Below are positions 10,401 to 17,318 of a stretch of DNA of 64,000 nucleotides, piece by piece. This DNA is from Acidobacteriota bacterium. Lineage in GTDB: Bacteria; Acidobacteriota; Terriglobia; Terriglobales; Acidobacteriaceae. The notes beneath the pieces were generated by a model. It did no database searches. It was not told the origin of the DNA and saw only the letters and a program-made list of their open reading frames with translations. The translations under genes and the position numbers were made by a program. Location: the NCBI GenBank assembly GCA_021846985.1, contig JAJZVX010000001.1:330355-394354 (forward strand), given 5' to 3'. Numbering within the stretch: the first letter of the stretch is position 1; each line of letters starts with the position of its first letter.

Positions 10401-10864
10401 TGCATTACGCCAACAACGAGAACGCCTTCACCTACGGGATGGGCGGGTACTTCAGTCCGCAGGCCTACTTCCTGGCCAACGTGCCGGTGACCTGGGTGGG
10501 ACATGCGGGAACGCGCTGGCACTATAACATTATGGGCAGCCTGGGAGTGCAGGCCTTCCAGCAGCAACTATCCGCACTTTTCCCGCTGATTCAACAGAAG
10601 GCCCTGGAGGTGGCGTCAGGCAATCTGGCGCTTCCCGCCATGACCAGCGTTGGTCCCAACTATGACTTGCGGACAAATGTGGCTTACCAGATCGGTCCGC
10701 ACTGGTTTGCCGGGGGATTCCTGTCCGCCAACAACTCCAGGGACTACTCGGCCGCATCGGCTGGCTTCTTTGTCCGCTACCTATTCCGCGCCCAGCCCTC
10801 CACAGTGGCCGGTCCAACGGGGCTCTTCCCCGTCGAGGGCCTGCGTCCATTCACCGTTCCATAG
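4433..10864 (+). CDS. bcsC: Cellulose export protein BcsC, oversized with duplicated TPR module
   Basis: A 2143-residue protein that carries cellulose through the periplasm and outer membrane. It has a signal peptide (hydrophobic run ending near AQAGLAQ). TPR repeats fill about residues 30-925. A Pro/Gln/Ala-rich linker covers about 925-1112, a second TPR module about 1113-1380, and a second long Pro-rich linker about 1385-1735. The C-terminal BCSC_C beta-barrel runs from about 1741 to the end, starting near SGYSGWLGG. E. coli BcsC is about 1160 residues, so this protein is nearly double. The extra length comes from the second TPR module, a diverged copy of residues 654-923, and from the linkers. 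GGAGAG at 4416-4421 supports the ATG at 4433; an ATG at 4445 overlaps the bcsZ stop. A terminator follows the stop. Confidence 0.93.
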   Translation: MGAPMRDVRRAGNRKWVVVICLILAAQAGLAQRKAGTLTATQTRTMLVEKARVLEARGRPDLAVQLWQQILLSDPNNAEALAGVARDYKLTGLATRANQALDRLRKVNPNDPNIARIEALASTRVESDQLRAAGQLAGQGKTEEAMKIYRQLYGDHPPDGDIALAYYETLYGTPTGKEEAIAAMRALSARNPGDTRYAIALGRMLTYGARTRPEGIRILKQYPQDPAAEDALRQALVWDAANPSATNELRQYTVKHPHDAEMARLLRQDEYKLAQMNSGIARTPAERAAFAALNAHRLDEAQDRFNDLLREEPNNGRVEAGVGFLRMQQGNFGAAISYLTQAEQDGYKARVVENALATSRFWYTMSEASQAFDDNQLEVAAERYQEALAMRPRSPEAMNGMAGLLIKEEQYGQAAAYYAQLVQMQPRSEDAWRGLFLSYARDGQNQKALSVAARFPAPVRATLVKDPEYLRTLATIYQAENRPAEAARVLAQALQLPFPANGETLKTGTRLQYAGLLMEAHRYDQAAALYTDVLNDDAGSLPAWMGLVSAHHQLGQDNEAIAEVQRMPPATYEAALADPGFLTMLGSMYAQANQYEVAQGFLERSAKLQTAAGGQPSVALQLQLAAIYLQRNNTARAYQAYRQVLESHPESADAWQGLITTLQETNRNTEALGEIAQIPAPVRRQLEQNINFLQTEASLYAATGDNAHAVEYMNRVRAYYAAEKMQPPAPVAIQDAWLLFNTGNDRALYPALMHLGGRQDLTAAQRETVQNLWANWSVRRAAAALDNGNAARAVDILDAASQAFPDNMTVRKAVAGGYARVGRAKEALALFKTVPMQDATAGDFQGAVGAALAANDKAQAEVWLRQALERYPHDPGILATAARFEQARGDNQRAAEYWRASLGSMPQTSPADRLAHTLDYPDQDTKAHRAMTAADLQRLLDPNYEPFPKTTKLPPLPAYGPDPYNPGAPVVLAPRQTTQQAYPAQAQRQTEQTPSYWAAPQTAAASGTAMGSAEPFAAVPSGFTGPAGTASLAQETQSAPPETSPGPPSRRAKRSAKSGYEGVMHYPAGRTVEEDAAPSGGASSLSQALAPGQASAPPAQNPLPVVHTLAAEAWKGLINSLIANHHIDEASREVAKIPPGVRQQLDGDVEFMQTMANLDVAKGDIPHATEYLNRVENYYMLRRMTPPPAVDVQNAWLLLNTGNDQELYPALRSLDARRDLTAAERQQVQSLWATWSVRRAAAEMNAGNVQQGMNILTAASRSYPNDLNVRRALAGAYAKAGRAADALAMFKAVSMENASAGDYAAAVGAAMAAHDTGQAESWLRTAMSRYPGDPSILTLAARYEQARGDSQRASEYWRAALAAMPPGSTGQDLAQVGVYPPQSASAQRSSAPANLKEMLDPARQAARTAPSPAALPSYHTSLPPVFNPTEPAEATPEPQTTSAPGPWSLDHSTALPTPAMPVPNQSPVPAPQPALPQPTNSPGGVPIYTSPMGAGGTPPSQPVFVQQSATQEAEIQPATSLGGVNNGRETALPGSGRWQLQTGIGGGSGAGATSGMRITAEPVDSPAAQALTLFADQTDSQLTQGWTPSIHALANSAVPMPAATPGSGVPAAGETRYEMAQYTPSAQEAATGAFSAPQQTAPQTAPALPVTPPQRRSSRRSRRVRRATLPPASAPILNNAPMAPNPEEIQTPEVPAATPPAGSEGLSDQELEQRDLPPLRGPWVRIQRQQRALSPRDEAEMQLRSIESGYSGWLGGTGLINYRSGNLGYDHLSALEAPFEASMPLGYNARLTIVAKPVFLDSGQATGNAVMQVTTLGQTTLTQIPEPLGTLLTTDTTPPPQQNAAGIGGEIQLAFPHLAIAGGYTPAGFLVSTFTARGMWQPGNGPLTFTFVRDSVIDSQLSYGGLRDPGTASLSFPGNIWGGAVANQFEAQYGRGDAQSGFYFSAGGQYITGYNIENNTRVDGNGGAYWRALTLPEYGNLSLGVNFFAMHYANNENAFTYGMGGYFSPQAYFLANVPVTWVGHAGTRWHYNIMGSLGVQAFQQQLSALFPLIQQKALEVASGNLALPAMTSVGPNYDLRTNVAYQIGPHWFAGGFLSANNSRDYSAASAGFFVRYLFRAQPSTVAGPTGLFPVEGLRPFTVP
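6392..7203 (+). repeat. bcsC internal duplication, copy 1
   Basis: Codes for residues about 654-923 of BcsC. It is collinear with the second copy at 7769-8581. Shared landmarks in order are AWQGLI, AWLLFNTGND, ALYPAL, DLTAAQR, WSVRRAAA, FEQARGDNQRA and EYWRA. The similarity continues weakly into the start of the following linker (LLDPN against MLDPA). Confidence 0.88.
7769..8581 (+). repeat. bcsC internal duplication, copy 2
   Basis: Codes for residues about 1113-1383 of BcsC. Matching landmarks are AWKGLI, AWLLLNTGND, ELYPAL, DLTAAER, WSVRRAAA, YEQARGDSQRA and EYWRA. The copies align almost without gaps but differ at many residues, so the duplication is old and both copies have been kept in frame. 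Confidence 0.88.
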
Positions 10865-10885
10865 GAATTTTTGCAGAGGGGCAGA

Positions 10886-10914
10886 AGGAGGGGGATGCGT
10901 CCTCCTCTTTTTTT
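10886..10914 (+). terminator. Intrinsic terminator after bcsC
   Basis: AGGAGG (10886-10891) pairs with CCTCCT (10901-10906) across a 9-nt loop and is followed by C and seven T. It starts 21 nt after the bcsC stop and would end the cellulose operon. The stem is short but GC-rich. Confidence 0.7.
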
Positions 10915-10981
10915 GTCTGCAAATGCAGACAGGTAGAGGGGTTTCGACAGCAGTCGCCGCACCATTCTTCAACTGGTCGCC

Positions 10982-11341
10982 ATGGGCCGGGTTACGGCTG
11001 CGGAGGCGGAGCGTCTGCTGATCGCCTGCGACGACGGGATGACGGCGCTCGGGGCGACTCTGGCTTGCGGCGCCGTTCTCGCTGGCATGAAAGGCGCGAC
11101 CACCGTGAACGTGCGCGTGCCCATGCAGTTGCTGCGCGCCGGCGTGCGCCTGGCCAGCCTGATCCCGGCCCAGGCTCACGGCCACCTCGACGAGGCGCTC
11201 AGCCGCCACGGCGTGCCCCTGACGCTCTCGCAGATCAAGCCGGAGAATCTCGAGGAACTGATCGACCATCTGGAAGACCTGACGGTAGACGTGGACGGCA
11301 AGGAGGGAAATGCGACCAAGGTGCGGGTGTTCTGTGAGTGA
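10982..11341 (+). CDS. Small SHOCT-like / YvlB-type protein, start uncertain
   Basis: A 119-residue protein. The C-terminal half (RAGVRLASLIPAQA, then NLEELIDHL and KVRVFCE) has the pattern of the small YvlB/SHOCT-like family often annotated as unknown function. The usual N-terminal part of such proteins is a short helix ending in a xGxITxxEAERLL pattern. Here that pattern reads GRVTAAEAERLL, but it begins right at the first ATG (10982), which has no ribosome binding site. The frame upstream still encodes family-like residues (DSSRRTILQLVA) back to a TAG at 10934 and contains no ATG, GTG or TTG. The start is therefore either a rare codon (ATT 10964 or CTG 10973) or lost by a small mutation. 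Function unknown. Confidence 0.6.
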   Translation: MGRVTAAEAERLLIACDDGMTALGATLACGAVLAGMKGATTVNVRVPMQLLRAGVRLASLIPAQAHGHLDEALSRHGVPLTLSQIKPENLEELIDHLEDLTVDVDGKEGNATKVRVFCE

Positions 11342-11368
11342 AGGCAGCGGCGCGGCGAAAGCGGAGGC

Positions 11369-12496
11369 TCAAAACTTCCGCAGCGGTTTCTGCATGGGCA
11401 CGATCTGCACGGTCACGTCGTGGATTTCAGAGAGGAAGCGATTGACCACCGAGCCGTGCAAGAGCACATCCCAGCGCGAACGGGCGGATTGTCCGAAGAC
11501 GACGTGGGAGATGCTTTCCTGTTGGGCGAAGCGGATGAGGGCATCGGAGACATTGCGTTCGTTGAGCATGACGACCTTGGCGCCGAGGTCGCGGGCCATA
11601 CGCACGTAGTCTTCGAGGCGGTGATAGGCTTCGGGGTCGCCGTGGTCTTTATCGTCGTCAGCCTGGCGCACATAAACCGCGTACCAGTTGGTAGCTAGAC
11701 GGCCTGCGATCCGGGCGCCGACACGCAGCAGGCGTTCGGTTCCGGGGCGCGAGCTGAGGCAGACCATGACTTTTTCGGGGATGGGCGCCTGTTCGAGTCC
11801 CTGGGTGCGGCGGTATTCGGCGGCGCGGTTGCCAACCTGTTCTGCCGTGGTGCGCAGGGCGAGCTCGCGGAGCATGTTGAGGTTGCCCTTGCGGAAGAAG
11901 TTGGCCAGCGACTGCTCGATTTTTTCCTGGGCGTAGATTTTGCCCTGGCGCAGGCGGGTGCGCAATTCGTCGATGGGGATGTCGATGTTGAGGACTTCGT
12001 CGGCCCGTTTGAAGAAGCTGTCGGGGACGGTTTCGCGGATGACGGTGTTGGCGGAGCGAGCGACGGCGTCATTCAGCGTTTCGAGATGCTGAATATTGAC
12101 CGCCGTCATGACGTTAATGCCCGCGTCGAGGATCTCCAGAACATCTTCGTAGCGCTTATGGTTTCTGCAACCGGGAACATTGGTATGGGCTAGTTCGTCG
12201 ACGATGACGGTATGAGGATGGCGGGCGAGGATGGCGTCGAGGTCCATCTCCTTGAGGGTGACTCCCTTGTAGGGGATGAGGCGCAGGGGAATGACCTCGA
12301 GGTCACGGATGCGAGCTTCGGTCTCCTTTCGGCCATGCGGCTCGACCAGGCCGATGGCGACGTCGATTCCCATCTGGTGCTTCATGAGATAGGCGTCGTT
12401 GAGCATGTGGTAGGTTTTGCCGACGCCGGGCGCCGCGCCGATATAGATGCGGAGTTTGGCCTGCTGCGGCTTTTTCTCGATCTTGATCTCAGGCAT
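11369..12496 (-). CDS. kdpD: Stand-alone KdpD sensor domain with USP domain
   Basis: 375 residues matching only the cytoplasmic N-terminal part of KdpD. The KdpD domain (about 10-220) has Walker A GAAPGVGKT and Walker B VIVDELAHTN. A universal-stress-protein-like domain (about 235-370) follows, containing the string FGQSARSRW. The membrane helices and kinase core of full KdpD (about 890 residues) are absent. In E. coli this region senses K+ and ionic conditions and binds ATP and c-di-AMP-type signals in some species. The gene starts 3 nt after the stop of a histidine-kinase-like gene (12500-13906), so the two together resemble a KdpD split over two genes with the order reversed. No kdpFABC or kdpE is in the window. 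Confidence 0.9.
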   Translation of the reverse strand: MPEIKIEKKPQQAKLRIYIGAAPGVGKTYHMLNDAYLMKHQMGIDVAIGLVEPHGRKETEARIRDLEVIPLRLIPYKGVTLKEMDLDAILARHPHTVIVDELAHTNVPGCRNHKRYEDVLEILDAGINVMTAVNIQHLETLNDAVARSANTVIRETVPDSFFKRADEVLNIDIPIDELRTRLRQGKIYAQEKIEQSLANFFRKGNLNMLRELALRTTAEQVGNRAAEYRRTQGLEQAPIPEKVMVCLSSRPGTERLLRVGARIAGRLATNWYAVYVRQADDDKDHGDPEAYHRLEDYVRMARDLGAKVVMLNERNVSDALIRFAQQESISHVVFGQSARSRWDVLLHGSVVNRFLSEIHDVTVQIVPMQKPLRKF

Positions 12497-12499
12497 GGA

Positions 12500-13906
12500 T
12501 TAGCCGACCTCGACGGGATGATGGGATTCTTCCAAAGCCGCAACCGGCACAGTGAAGCGGAAGGTGGAACCGTGGCCGAGGCGGCTCTCGGCGGCAATCT
12601 GCCCGCCGAGGGATTCGACCAGGCGGCGGCAGAGGGCGAGACCGAGGCCCGAGCCGCTCTCAGAGAAAGGATTGAAGCGATCGAAGATGGTGCTGAGGCG
12701 CTCGGCTTCGATGCCGCGGCCGGTGTCGCGCACGGTGAATTGCACGAAATCGTTGAGTTCTTCGGCGGTCATAAGGATCTCGCCGCCGGTGGGCGTGTAG
12801 CGCAGGGCATTGGAGAGGAGGTTATCGAGGATGGAGCGGATGGCACGGCGGTCAGCGCGGACAAAGGAGAGATCGGCGAAGGCGTTGACTTCGATGCGGA
12901 TGTGCTTTTCCGCGGCGAGATCGCAGAAGCGGTCGCGGGCCTCGGTGAGAAGCTGCAGGGGACGCAGGCTCTCCTGCTTAAATTCGCGCTTGCCGGAGTC
13001 GAGCTCGGCGACTTCGATGAGGTCGGCCATGAGGTCGTCGAGATTTTCGGATTCCTGGCATGCTTCGGTGACCAGTTCGGACTGCAGCGGCTGGAGCTCG
13101 CCGCCAAAGCCCTGGTTGAGCGCATAAAGGCCGCGGCGCAGGCGGAGCAGCGGGTCGCGCAGCTTGCGGCTGGCCACGGAGATGAACTGGGTTTTGAAGC
13201 GATCGGTATCCTGCAGGCTGGTAACGTCTTCGAGGGTGGTGACGGCCCCGAGGAGGCGGCCTTCGGCGTCGCGCATGGGGGTGGTGCGCAGCCTGTAGCT
13301 ACGCTCCTTACTGCCGATGCGCAAGGGCAGCATGGCGGCTTCGTCTTCAGCGGCCACGGACTTTTGCATGGAAACGGCATGGCGGATGGCGTTGAGGATT
13401 TTATCGCCGCCAGGGGTGGTGGCGAGCGCCATGCGATCGGCGGCAGCTTCGCCGAGCAACTCAGCAGCGGCAGGATTGACGCGGAGCACATGGCCCTTGG
13501 CGTCGGTGACGATGATGGGTTCGAAGATGGATTGCAACACGGCGTCGGAGAGCTGATACTCCATCTGACGGCGTCCGGCCTCGGAATCTCTGAGCTCGCG
13601 CAGGCGGATGGCGAGCCGGTTGAGCTCGGCGGCGATCTGTCCCAGGGCGTCGCGGCTATTCCACTCCGCGCGGTGCTCAAGATTGCCTTGCGCAATCAAG
13701 CGGATATCCCGGGCGAGTCTGCGGATAGGCAAAAGCAGCATGACCGCAGTTGCCAACTCGACCAGGACCACAGCCGCCACGAAGAAAGAGGCAATCTTCA
13801 ATTGACCGCCGGCGGCGAGACTGCCGCGCGTGGTCAGCACCAGGCCAAAGGTGAGGCCGAGGAGCAAGATGCAACCGAGGAATAGCCGCTGCGAATAATT
13901 GAGCAT
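12500..13906 (-). CDS. HAMP/PAS histidine-kinase-like protein lacking the phosphoacceptor His
   Basis: 468 residues. Two N-terminal membrane helices (about 8-27 and 40-60) are followed by a HAMP region, a PAS domain (about 110-225), a DHp-like helical hairpin and a C-terminal HATPase_c domain. The ATPase boxes look intact: NLLSNALRY, DTGRGI and GSGLGLAL. At the H-box, where kinases have S-H-E/K-L-R-T/D-P-L, the sequence reads SRKLRDPL: residue 247 is Arg (codon at 13166-13168, CGC). The normal His phosphorylation site is therefore missing. Being 3 nt upstream of the KdpD-sensor gene suggests the pair works as a split KdpD. It may be a pseudokinase, or it may act through another protein. I chose the ATG at 13906, directly followed by a membrane helix. 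Confidence 0.85.
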   Translation of the reverse strand: MLNYSQRLFLGCILLLGLTFGLVLTTRGSLAAGGQLKIASFFVAAVVLVELATAVMLLLPIRRLARDIRLIAQGNLEHRAEWNSRDALGQIAAELNRLAIRLRELRDSEAGRRQMEYQLSDAVLQSIFEPIIVTDAKGHVLRVNPAAAELLGEAAADRMALATTPGGDKILNAIRHAVSMQKSVAAEDEAAMLPLRIGSKERSYRLRTTPMRDAEGRLLGAVTTLEDVTSLQDTDRFKTQFISVASRKLRDPLLRLRRGLYALNQGFGGELQPLQSELVTEACQESENLDDLMADLIEVAELDSGKREFKQESLRPLQLLTEARDRFCDLAAEKHIRIEVNAFADLSFVRADRRAIRSILDNLLSNALRYTPTGGEILMTAEELNDFVQFTVRDTGRGIEAERLSTIFDRFNPFSESGSGLGLALCRRLVESLGGQIAAESRLGHGSTFRFTVPVAALEESHHPVEVG

Positions 13907-14038
13907 GCCCTGTCTCCGCGCCGAAACTGAGGGATATTTCCATTCTCAAGGAAAGGGGGCGCATCAGGCAAAAGCGAGTGCCCTTTTCAACGTGGTGTGG
14001 CGGCCGGATGGCTGGTTCAGCGCCAGGCGGAGCGGGGA

Positions 14039-15526
14039 TTACGGCACACGGCAGACCGAGAGCGTGGCGTTGTGCCAGCGGCAGTCGAGGCCTGCTGGAG
14101 GCGGGTAGGCAAGCAAAACCCAATCGACGCCGAATTGCGCGCGCAGGCGCTCAAAATCGGCGAGCTGGAAATGACGCCAGCCCTGCTCGGCGGTGAGTTG
14201 ACGATTCCACTCCGGGGCCAGGGACGGGAAGAGTCCGGCGACAGCGGTATCCTTGACGGCATCGGCCAACTGGCTTCGCTCCGCCAGGGCGCGAAAGCCG
14301 TGGTAGTCTTCCTCGGGCGCCTGGAGGTAGTAGGGATTGAGGGCGAAGTAGGCATCTTGCGGGGTATTGAGGCGAATCCACCGAAAGGCTTGCAGCCAGG
14401 GATTGGGTGAGCGGAGGCCCGGCAATTCAAGATGGCTACTGCCGTCCAACTGGTACATCTGGGCGGCGAACATTCCAGCGTTGAACAGGAGAAGGTAGGC
14501 GGTCCAACGCCAGATACTTGACTTGAGCCAGTACTTGCCAATCAGGCAACCGCCGATCAAGGCCATGAAGAGGTAAACGAGGTGCAGGTAACGCATGGGC
14601 TGCATGGGCACGAGACGCACCAGGGCCGGGGTTTGCCAGACGAGCAGAGCGAAGATCTCATGGCAGAGTCCATAGAGGACCATGGCGAGGGCAAAGCGGC
14701 TGAGACGGAGTTGGCCGTGGCGCCGGGCGATACGGCTGAGCAGCCAGAAGAGCAGAAGCGGCGCGAAGACGCCCAGCCAGGAGTACCATGCCCAGCGGTC
14801 GAGGAAGAGATACGCGCGGGTGTGAATGATCTGGTACCATGCGGGACATGCCGGCGGGGCGAGCCACGCAAGCGGCGCGAGAAGGACAAAGGCGGCCGCA
14901 GAACGGCTCTGGGCATGCTGACCGGCGCACGCCGCTGTCTGTTTTGAGGTGATGGCCGCCAGAAAGAGGCAAAACGAGGCGCCAAATGCCGCCATAATGG
15001 GATGAATCAGGAACGCTGTCACCAGAGACAGAACGGCCGGCAGGGGCTTGCCCTTGAGCACACACCAGACGCCCAGCAAGATGAGCGCAGCAGCCAGCGT
15101 GCGCGGATGAAGATGCTGATCAACGAGGTAGATGGCGGTGCCCGAAACGGGCAGCGTGAACATGGCTCCCACCATGGCGACGCCAGCCCACTGCGCGCCC
15201 GGTTCCTGGAAGAGTTCACGGGCAATGGCGCGGCACAAGGCAAGGATCAGCACGATGCCCACAAACTGCCAGAGCAGTTCCGCGACGGCCACGGGGATAT
15301 GAGTGAGGCGCACAAAGGCCGCCATCCAATTGTCGAACAATGTAGCCTGCATCTGGGTGCGGAAGAAGATGGAATTGTGAGGGTAAAGAGCAGGATTGAG
15401 CTTGCTTTTCACCGCTGCCAGATACACTTCGTCATCTTCCAGACCAGGGTGATATCCCATGACGGCGAATGCCAGGACGGAGAAACCGAAGAGCAGCAGA
15501 GTATTACGCCAGCGGGAGTCTGTCAC
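14039..15526 (-). CDS. Polytopic membrane protein, GT-C-like, unknown function
   Basis: About 495 residues with roughly ten hydrophobic segments. Near the N-terminus, just after the first helix, is GLEDDEVY: an acidic pair in the first periplasmic loop, as in GT-C-fold glycosyltransferases that use lipid-linked sugars. A soluble tail of about 110 residues follows the last helix. I chose the GTG at 15526 because AAGG lies 10 nt upstream and the first membrane helix starts soon after; an ATG at 15586 has no visible binding site. The divergent gene on the other side encodes a GT2 glycosyltransferase of the polyprenol-phosphate sugar type, which would make the donor a GT-C enzyme needs. The link is inference. 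Confidence 0.65.
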   Translation of the reverse strand: MTDSRWRNTLLLFGFSVLAFAVMGYHPGLEDDEVYLAAVKSKLNPALYPHNSIFFRTQMQATLFDNWMAAFVRLTHIPVAVAELLWQFVGIVLILALCRAIARELFQEPGAQWAGVAMVGAMFTLPVSGTAIYLVDQHLHPRTLAAALILLGVWCVLKGKPLPAVLSLVTAFLIHPIMAAFGASFCLFLAAITSKQTAACAGQHAQSRSAAAFVLLAPLAWLAPPACPAWYQIIHTRAYLFLDRWAWYSWLGVFAPLLLFWLLSRIARRHGQLRLSRFALAMVLYGLCHEIFALLVWQTPALVRLVPMQPMRYLHLVYLFMALIGGCLIGKYWLKSSIWRWTAYLLLFNAGMFAAQMYQLDGSSHLELPGLRSPNPWLQAFRWIRLNTPQDAYFALNPYYLQAPEEDYHGFRALAERSQLADAVKDTAVAGLFPSLAPEWNRQLTAEQGWRHFQLADFERLRAQFGVDWVLLAYPPPAGLDCRWHNATLSVCRVP

Positions 15527-15694
15527 GTGAATTAAGCCTTGTTGTTTTATGGAAACCCGGAGAGCGTCTTTCCTTCCTGCATCCATTGTATTCAATGCGG
15601 CGGCCTTGTGTCTTTGGCGGAAAAGAGGGGGGACAGAAGCCGATTCGCGAGGGAAGCGGCGGTCCCGTATACTCATGCAGAGCCATCCATCACC

Positions 15695-16552
15695 ATGCCG
15701 ACGGATACTTTGGGAGCAGCAGACTCGTCCATGCAAATGCCGATAGAGAAGAATTCCAGGCTCGGGGCGCCCGCAATGCGCCAAGGACAAGCAGGGCCGG
15801 AGAAATTCGCGCTGGTGATCCCAACTCTGCGCGAGGCACAGAACATTGGCGGGCTAATCAGTGTGGTGCGCGCGGCCCTCGATCCGCTTGGCATTGTGTA
15901 CGAGATTCTGGTGGTGGATGACGACAGCCGCGATGGAACGGCGGAAATTGTTTCAGAGATGGGGGCCCGGGATCCCCGCGTTAAGCTGCATGTCAGGGTG
16001 GGAGAAAAGGGATTGTCCGGGGCGATTCTGCATGGCTGGGAGCAGACGGACGCCCCGCTGGTTGGGGTGATGGACGCCGATCGGCAACACCCTCCGGAAT
16101 TGCTGCCCCAACTGGTGACGGCGGTGATGAATGGCTGCGATCTGGCCATTGGCAGCCGCTACGTGGAAGGCGGGCAACTGGGCGGCTGGAATCCATTGCG
16201 TCGGCTGCTGTCATGGGCGGCCACGCGGGTCACCTGGCCGCTGCAGGCCGGTCACAGCCGGGTGAGGGATCCGATGTCGGGCTACTTCGTGGTGCGGCGC
16301 GCCTGCCTGGGCGGAGCGGAGTTCCAGAAGGCGGGCTTCAAGCTGCTCTTCGAGATTCTGGTGCGCGGGCAGTTCGGATCGATTGTGGAGATCCCCTACC
16401 AATTTGGGTTGCGCCAGAGCGGCTTGAGCAAGGCGAACATGCGGGTGGGGTGGGATTACGCGGTGTTGCTGGCGCGGCTCTATGCGGCCCGGTTCCTGCC
16501 GTGGCGGCGTAGCCGGGGCGCGCGAAGAGCGGCGGGCACTGAATCCCTATAA
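15695..16552 (+). CDS. GT2 polyprenol-phosphate mannosyltransferase-like enzyme
   Basis: A 285-residue family 2 glycosyltransferase with a single GT-A domain: VIPTLREAQNIGG, the metal/nucleotide motif EILVVDDDSRDGT, MDADRQHPPE and the SGYFVVRR acceptor-loop string. This pattern fits dolichol/polyprenol-phosphate mannose (or glucose) synthases, which transfer a sugar from a nucleotide donor to a polyprenyl phosphate on the inner face of the membrane. No C-terminal membrane helices are present, so it belongs to the soluble (type III-like) form. I chose the ATG at 15695; another ATG lies at 15731. It is divergent from the polytopic membrane protein at 14039-15526. Its stop overlaps the convergent ZIP gene by 6 nt. 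Confidence 0.85.
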   Translation: MPTDTLGAADSSMQMPIEKNSRLGAPAMRQGQAGPEKFALVIPTLREAQNIGGLISVVRAALDPLGIVYEILVVDDDSRDGTAEIVSEMGARDPRVKLHVRVGEKGLSGAILHGWEQTDAPLVGVMDADRQHPPELLPQLVTAVMNGCDLAIGSRYVEGGQLGGWNPLRRLLSWAATRVTWPLQAGHSRVRDPMSGYFVVRRACLGGAEFQKAGFKLLFEILVRGQFGSIVEIPYQFGLRQSGLSKANMRVGWDYAVLLARLYAARFLPWRRSRGARRAAGTESL

Positions 16553-17272
16553 AGCGGGCAGCAGCAAGCGAAGCAGCAGGAACGCCCCCACCCCCGCGAA
16601 GAAGACCAGCGCCATGCGAATGCCGGGCTCCCGGTTGACTTCAGGAACCAGGTCGCTGGCTCCTACGTAAAGAGCGACGCCGGCCGAGACGGGCAAGCCG
16701 AAGACCAGCCAGCGCGGGACCAACTCGATGACCAGGACACCGGCGAGGGTGGCAACAGCGAGGGCAACGGCGGAATAGAAGGCCGTGGCGCGGCTGCGTC
16801 CGCTGGCCATCATGACAGAGGCCATAGTGAAGCCCTCGGGCGCCTTATGGAGGAAGATGGCAAGGAAGATCAGCCAGCCCATCCGGTTGGATACGACGAA
16901 TCCCGATCCGATGGCGATGCCGTCGAAGAGCGCATGCACGCTGAGGCCTCCCAGAACTGAGTAACCGGTGCGCGCCGAGACGAACTCGTCGTGGTGGGTT
17001 TCTTCGCCGTAATGGAAGTGGGAATTGATCGTGTGTTCGAGCAGATGCACGATGCAATAGCCGGCCATGATGAGGATAGGGCCGAGCCTGGGGTTGATGC
17101 GCATGCCCTCAGGCGCCATTTCAAGCAGCGCTGTGGCCATCAGGAAGCCAGCTCCAAGCGCGACAAAGTAGCGCAGATAGCGCTCCACGCCGCGGGCGCG
17201 CACCAAGACCACCCCGCCGGCGATGTCGGCCAGCGCAGCGATGGTGCCCAGCACGATGGAGAGTTTTAGCAT
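16547..17272 (-). CDS. ZIP family divalent metal transporter
   Basis: 241 residues, about eight membrane helices, imports Zn2+ or related divalent metals. The ZIP signature helices carry HALFDGIAIG and HKAPEG; the His and Glu of these motifs are the family's metal ligands. A His-rich loop (HFHYGEETHHDE) lies between helices 3 and 4, as in many ZIPs. The ATG at 17272 is preceded by GAAGG with suitable spacing; the frame extends to 17308 without support. It overlaps the end of the convergent glycosyltransferase gene and lies 46 nt after ychF on the same strand, so it may be read through from ychF. Confidence 0.88.
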   Translation of the reverse strand: MLKLSIVLGTIAALADIAGGVVLVRARGVERYLRYFVALGAGFLMATALLEMAPEGMRINPRLGPILIMAGYCIVHLLEHTINSHFHYGEETHHDEFVSARTGYSVLGGLSVHALFDGIAIGSGFVVSNRMGWLIFLAIFLHKAPEGFTMASVMMASGRSRATAFYSAVALAVATLAGVLVIELVPRWLVFGLPVSAGVALYVGASDLVPEVNREPGIRMALVFFAGVGAFLLLRLLLPAL

Positions 17273-17318
17273 TTCACCTTCGATCCGGTTTACTCGCTGT
17301 GGCGGCAAGCCTCAATTT

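Noticed and set aside
10923..11021. Alternative start at ATG 10923 for the SHOCT-like gene
   Set aside because: It is in another frame and meets a stop at 11021; using it would require a frameshift, which cannot be shown from this sequence alone.
12212..13885. Long plus-strand open frame of 557 codons
   Set aside because: It lies antisense to the KdpD-sensor and kinase-like genes, whose motifs are unmistakable. High GC removes stop codons from the opposite strand, and the translated frame is Gly/Glu/Asp-rich with no recognisable family.
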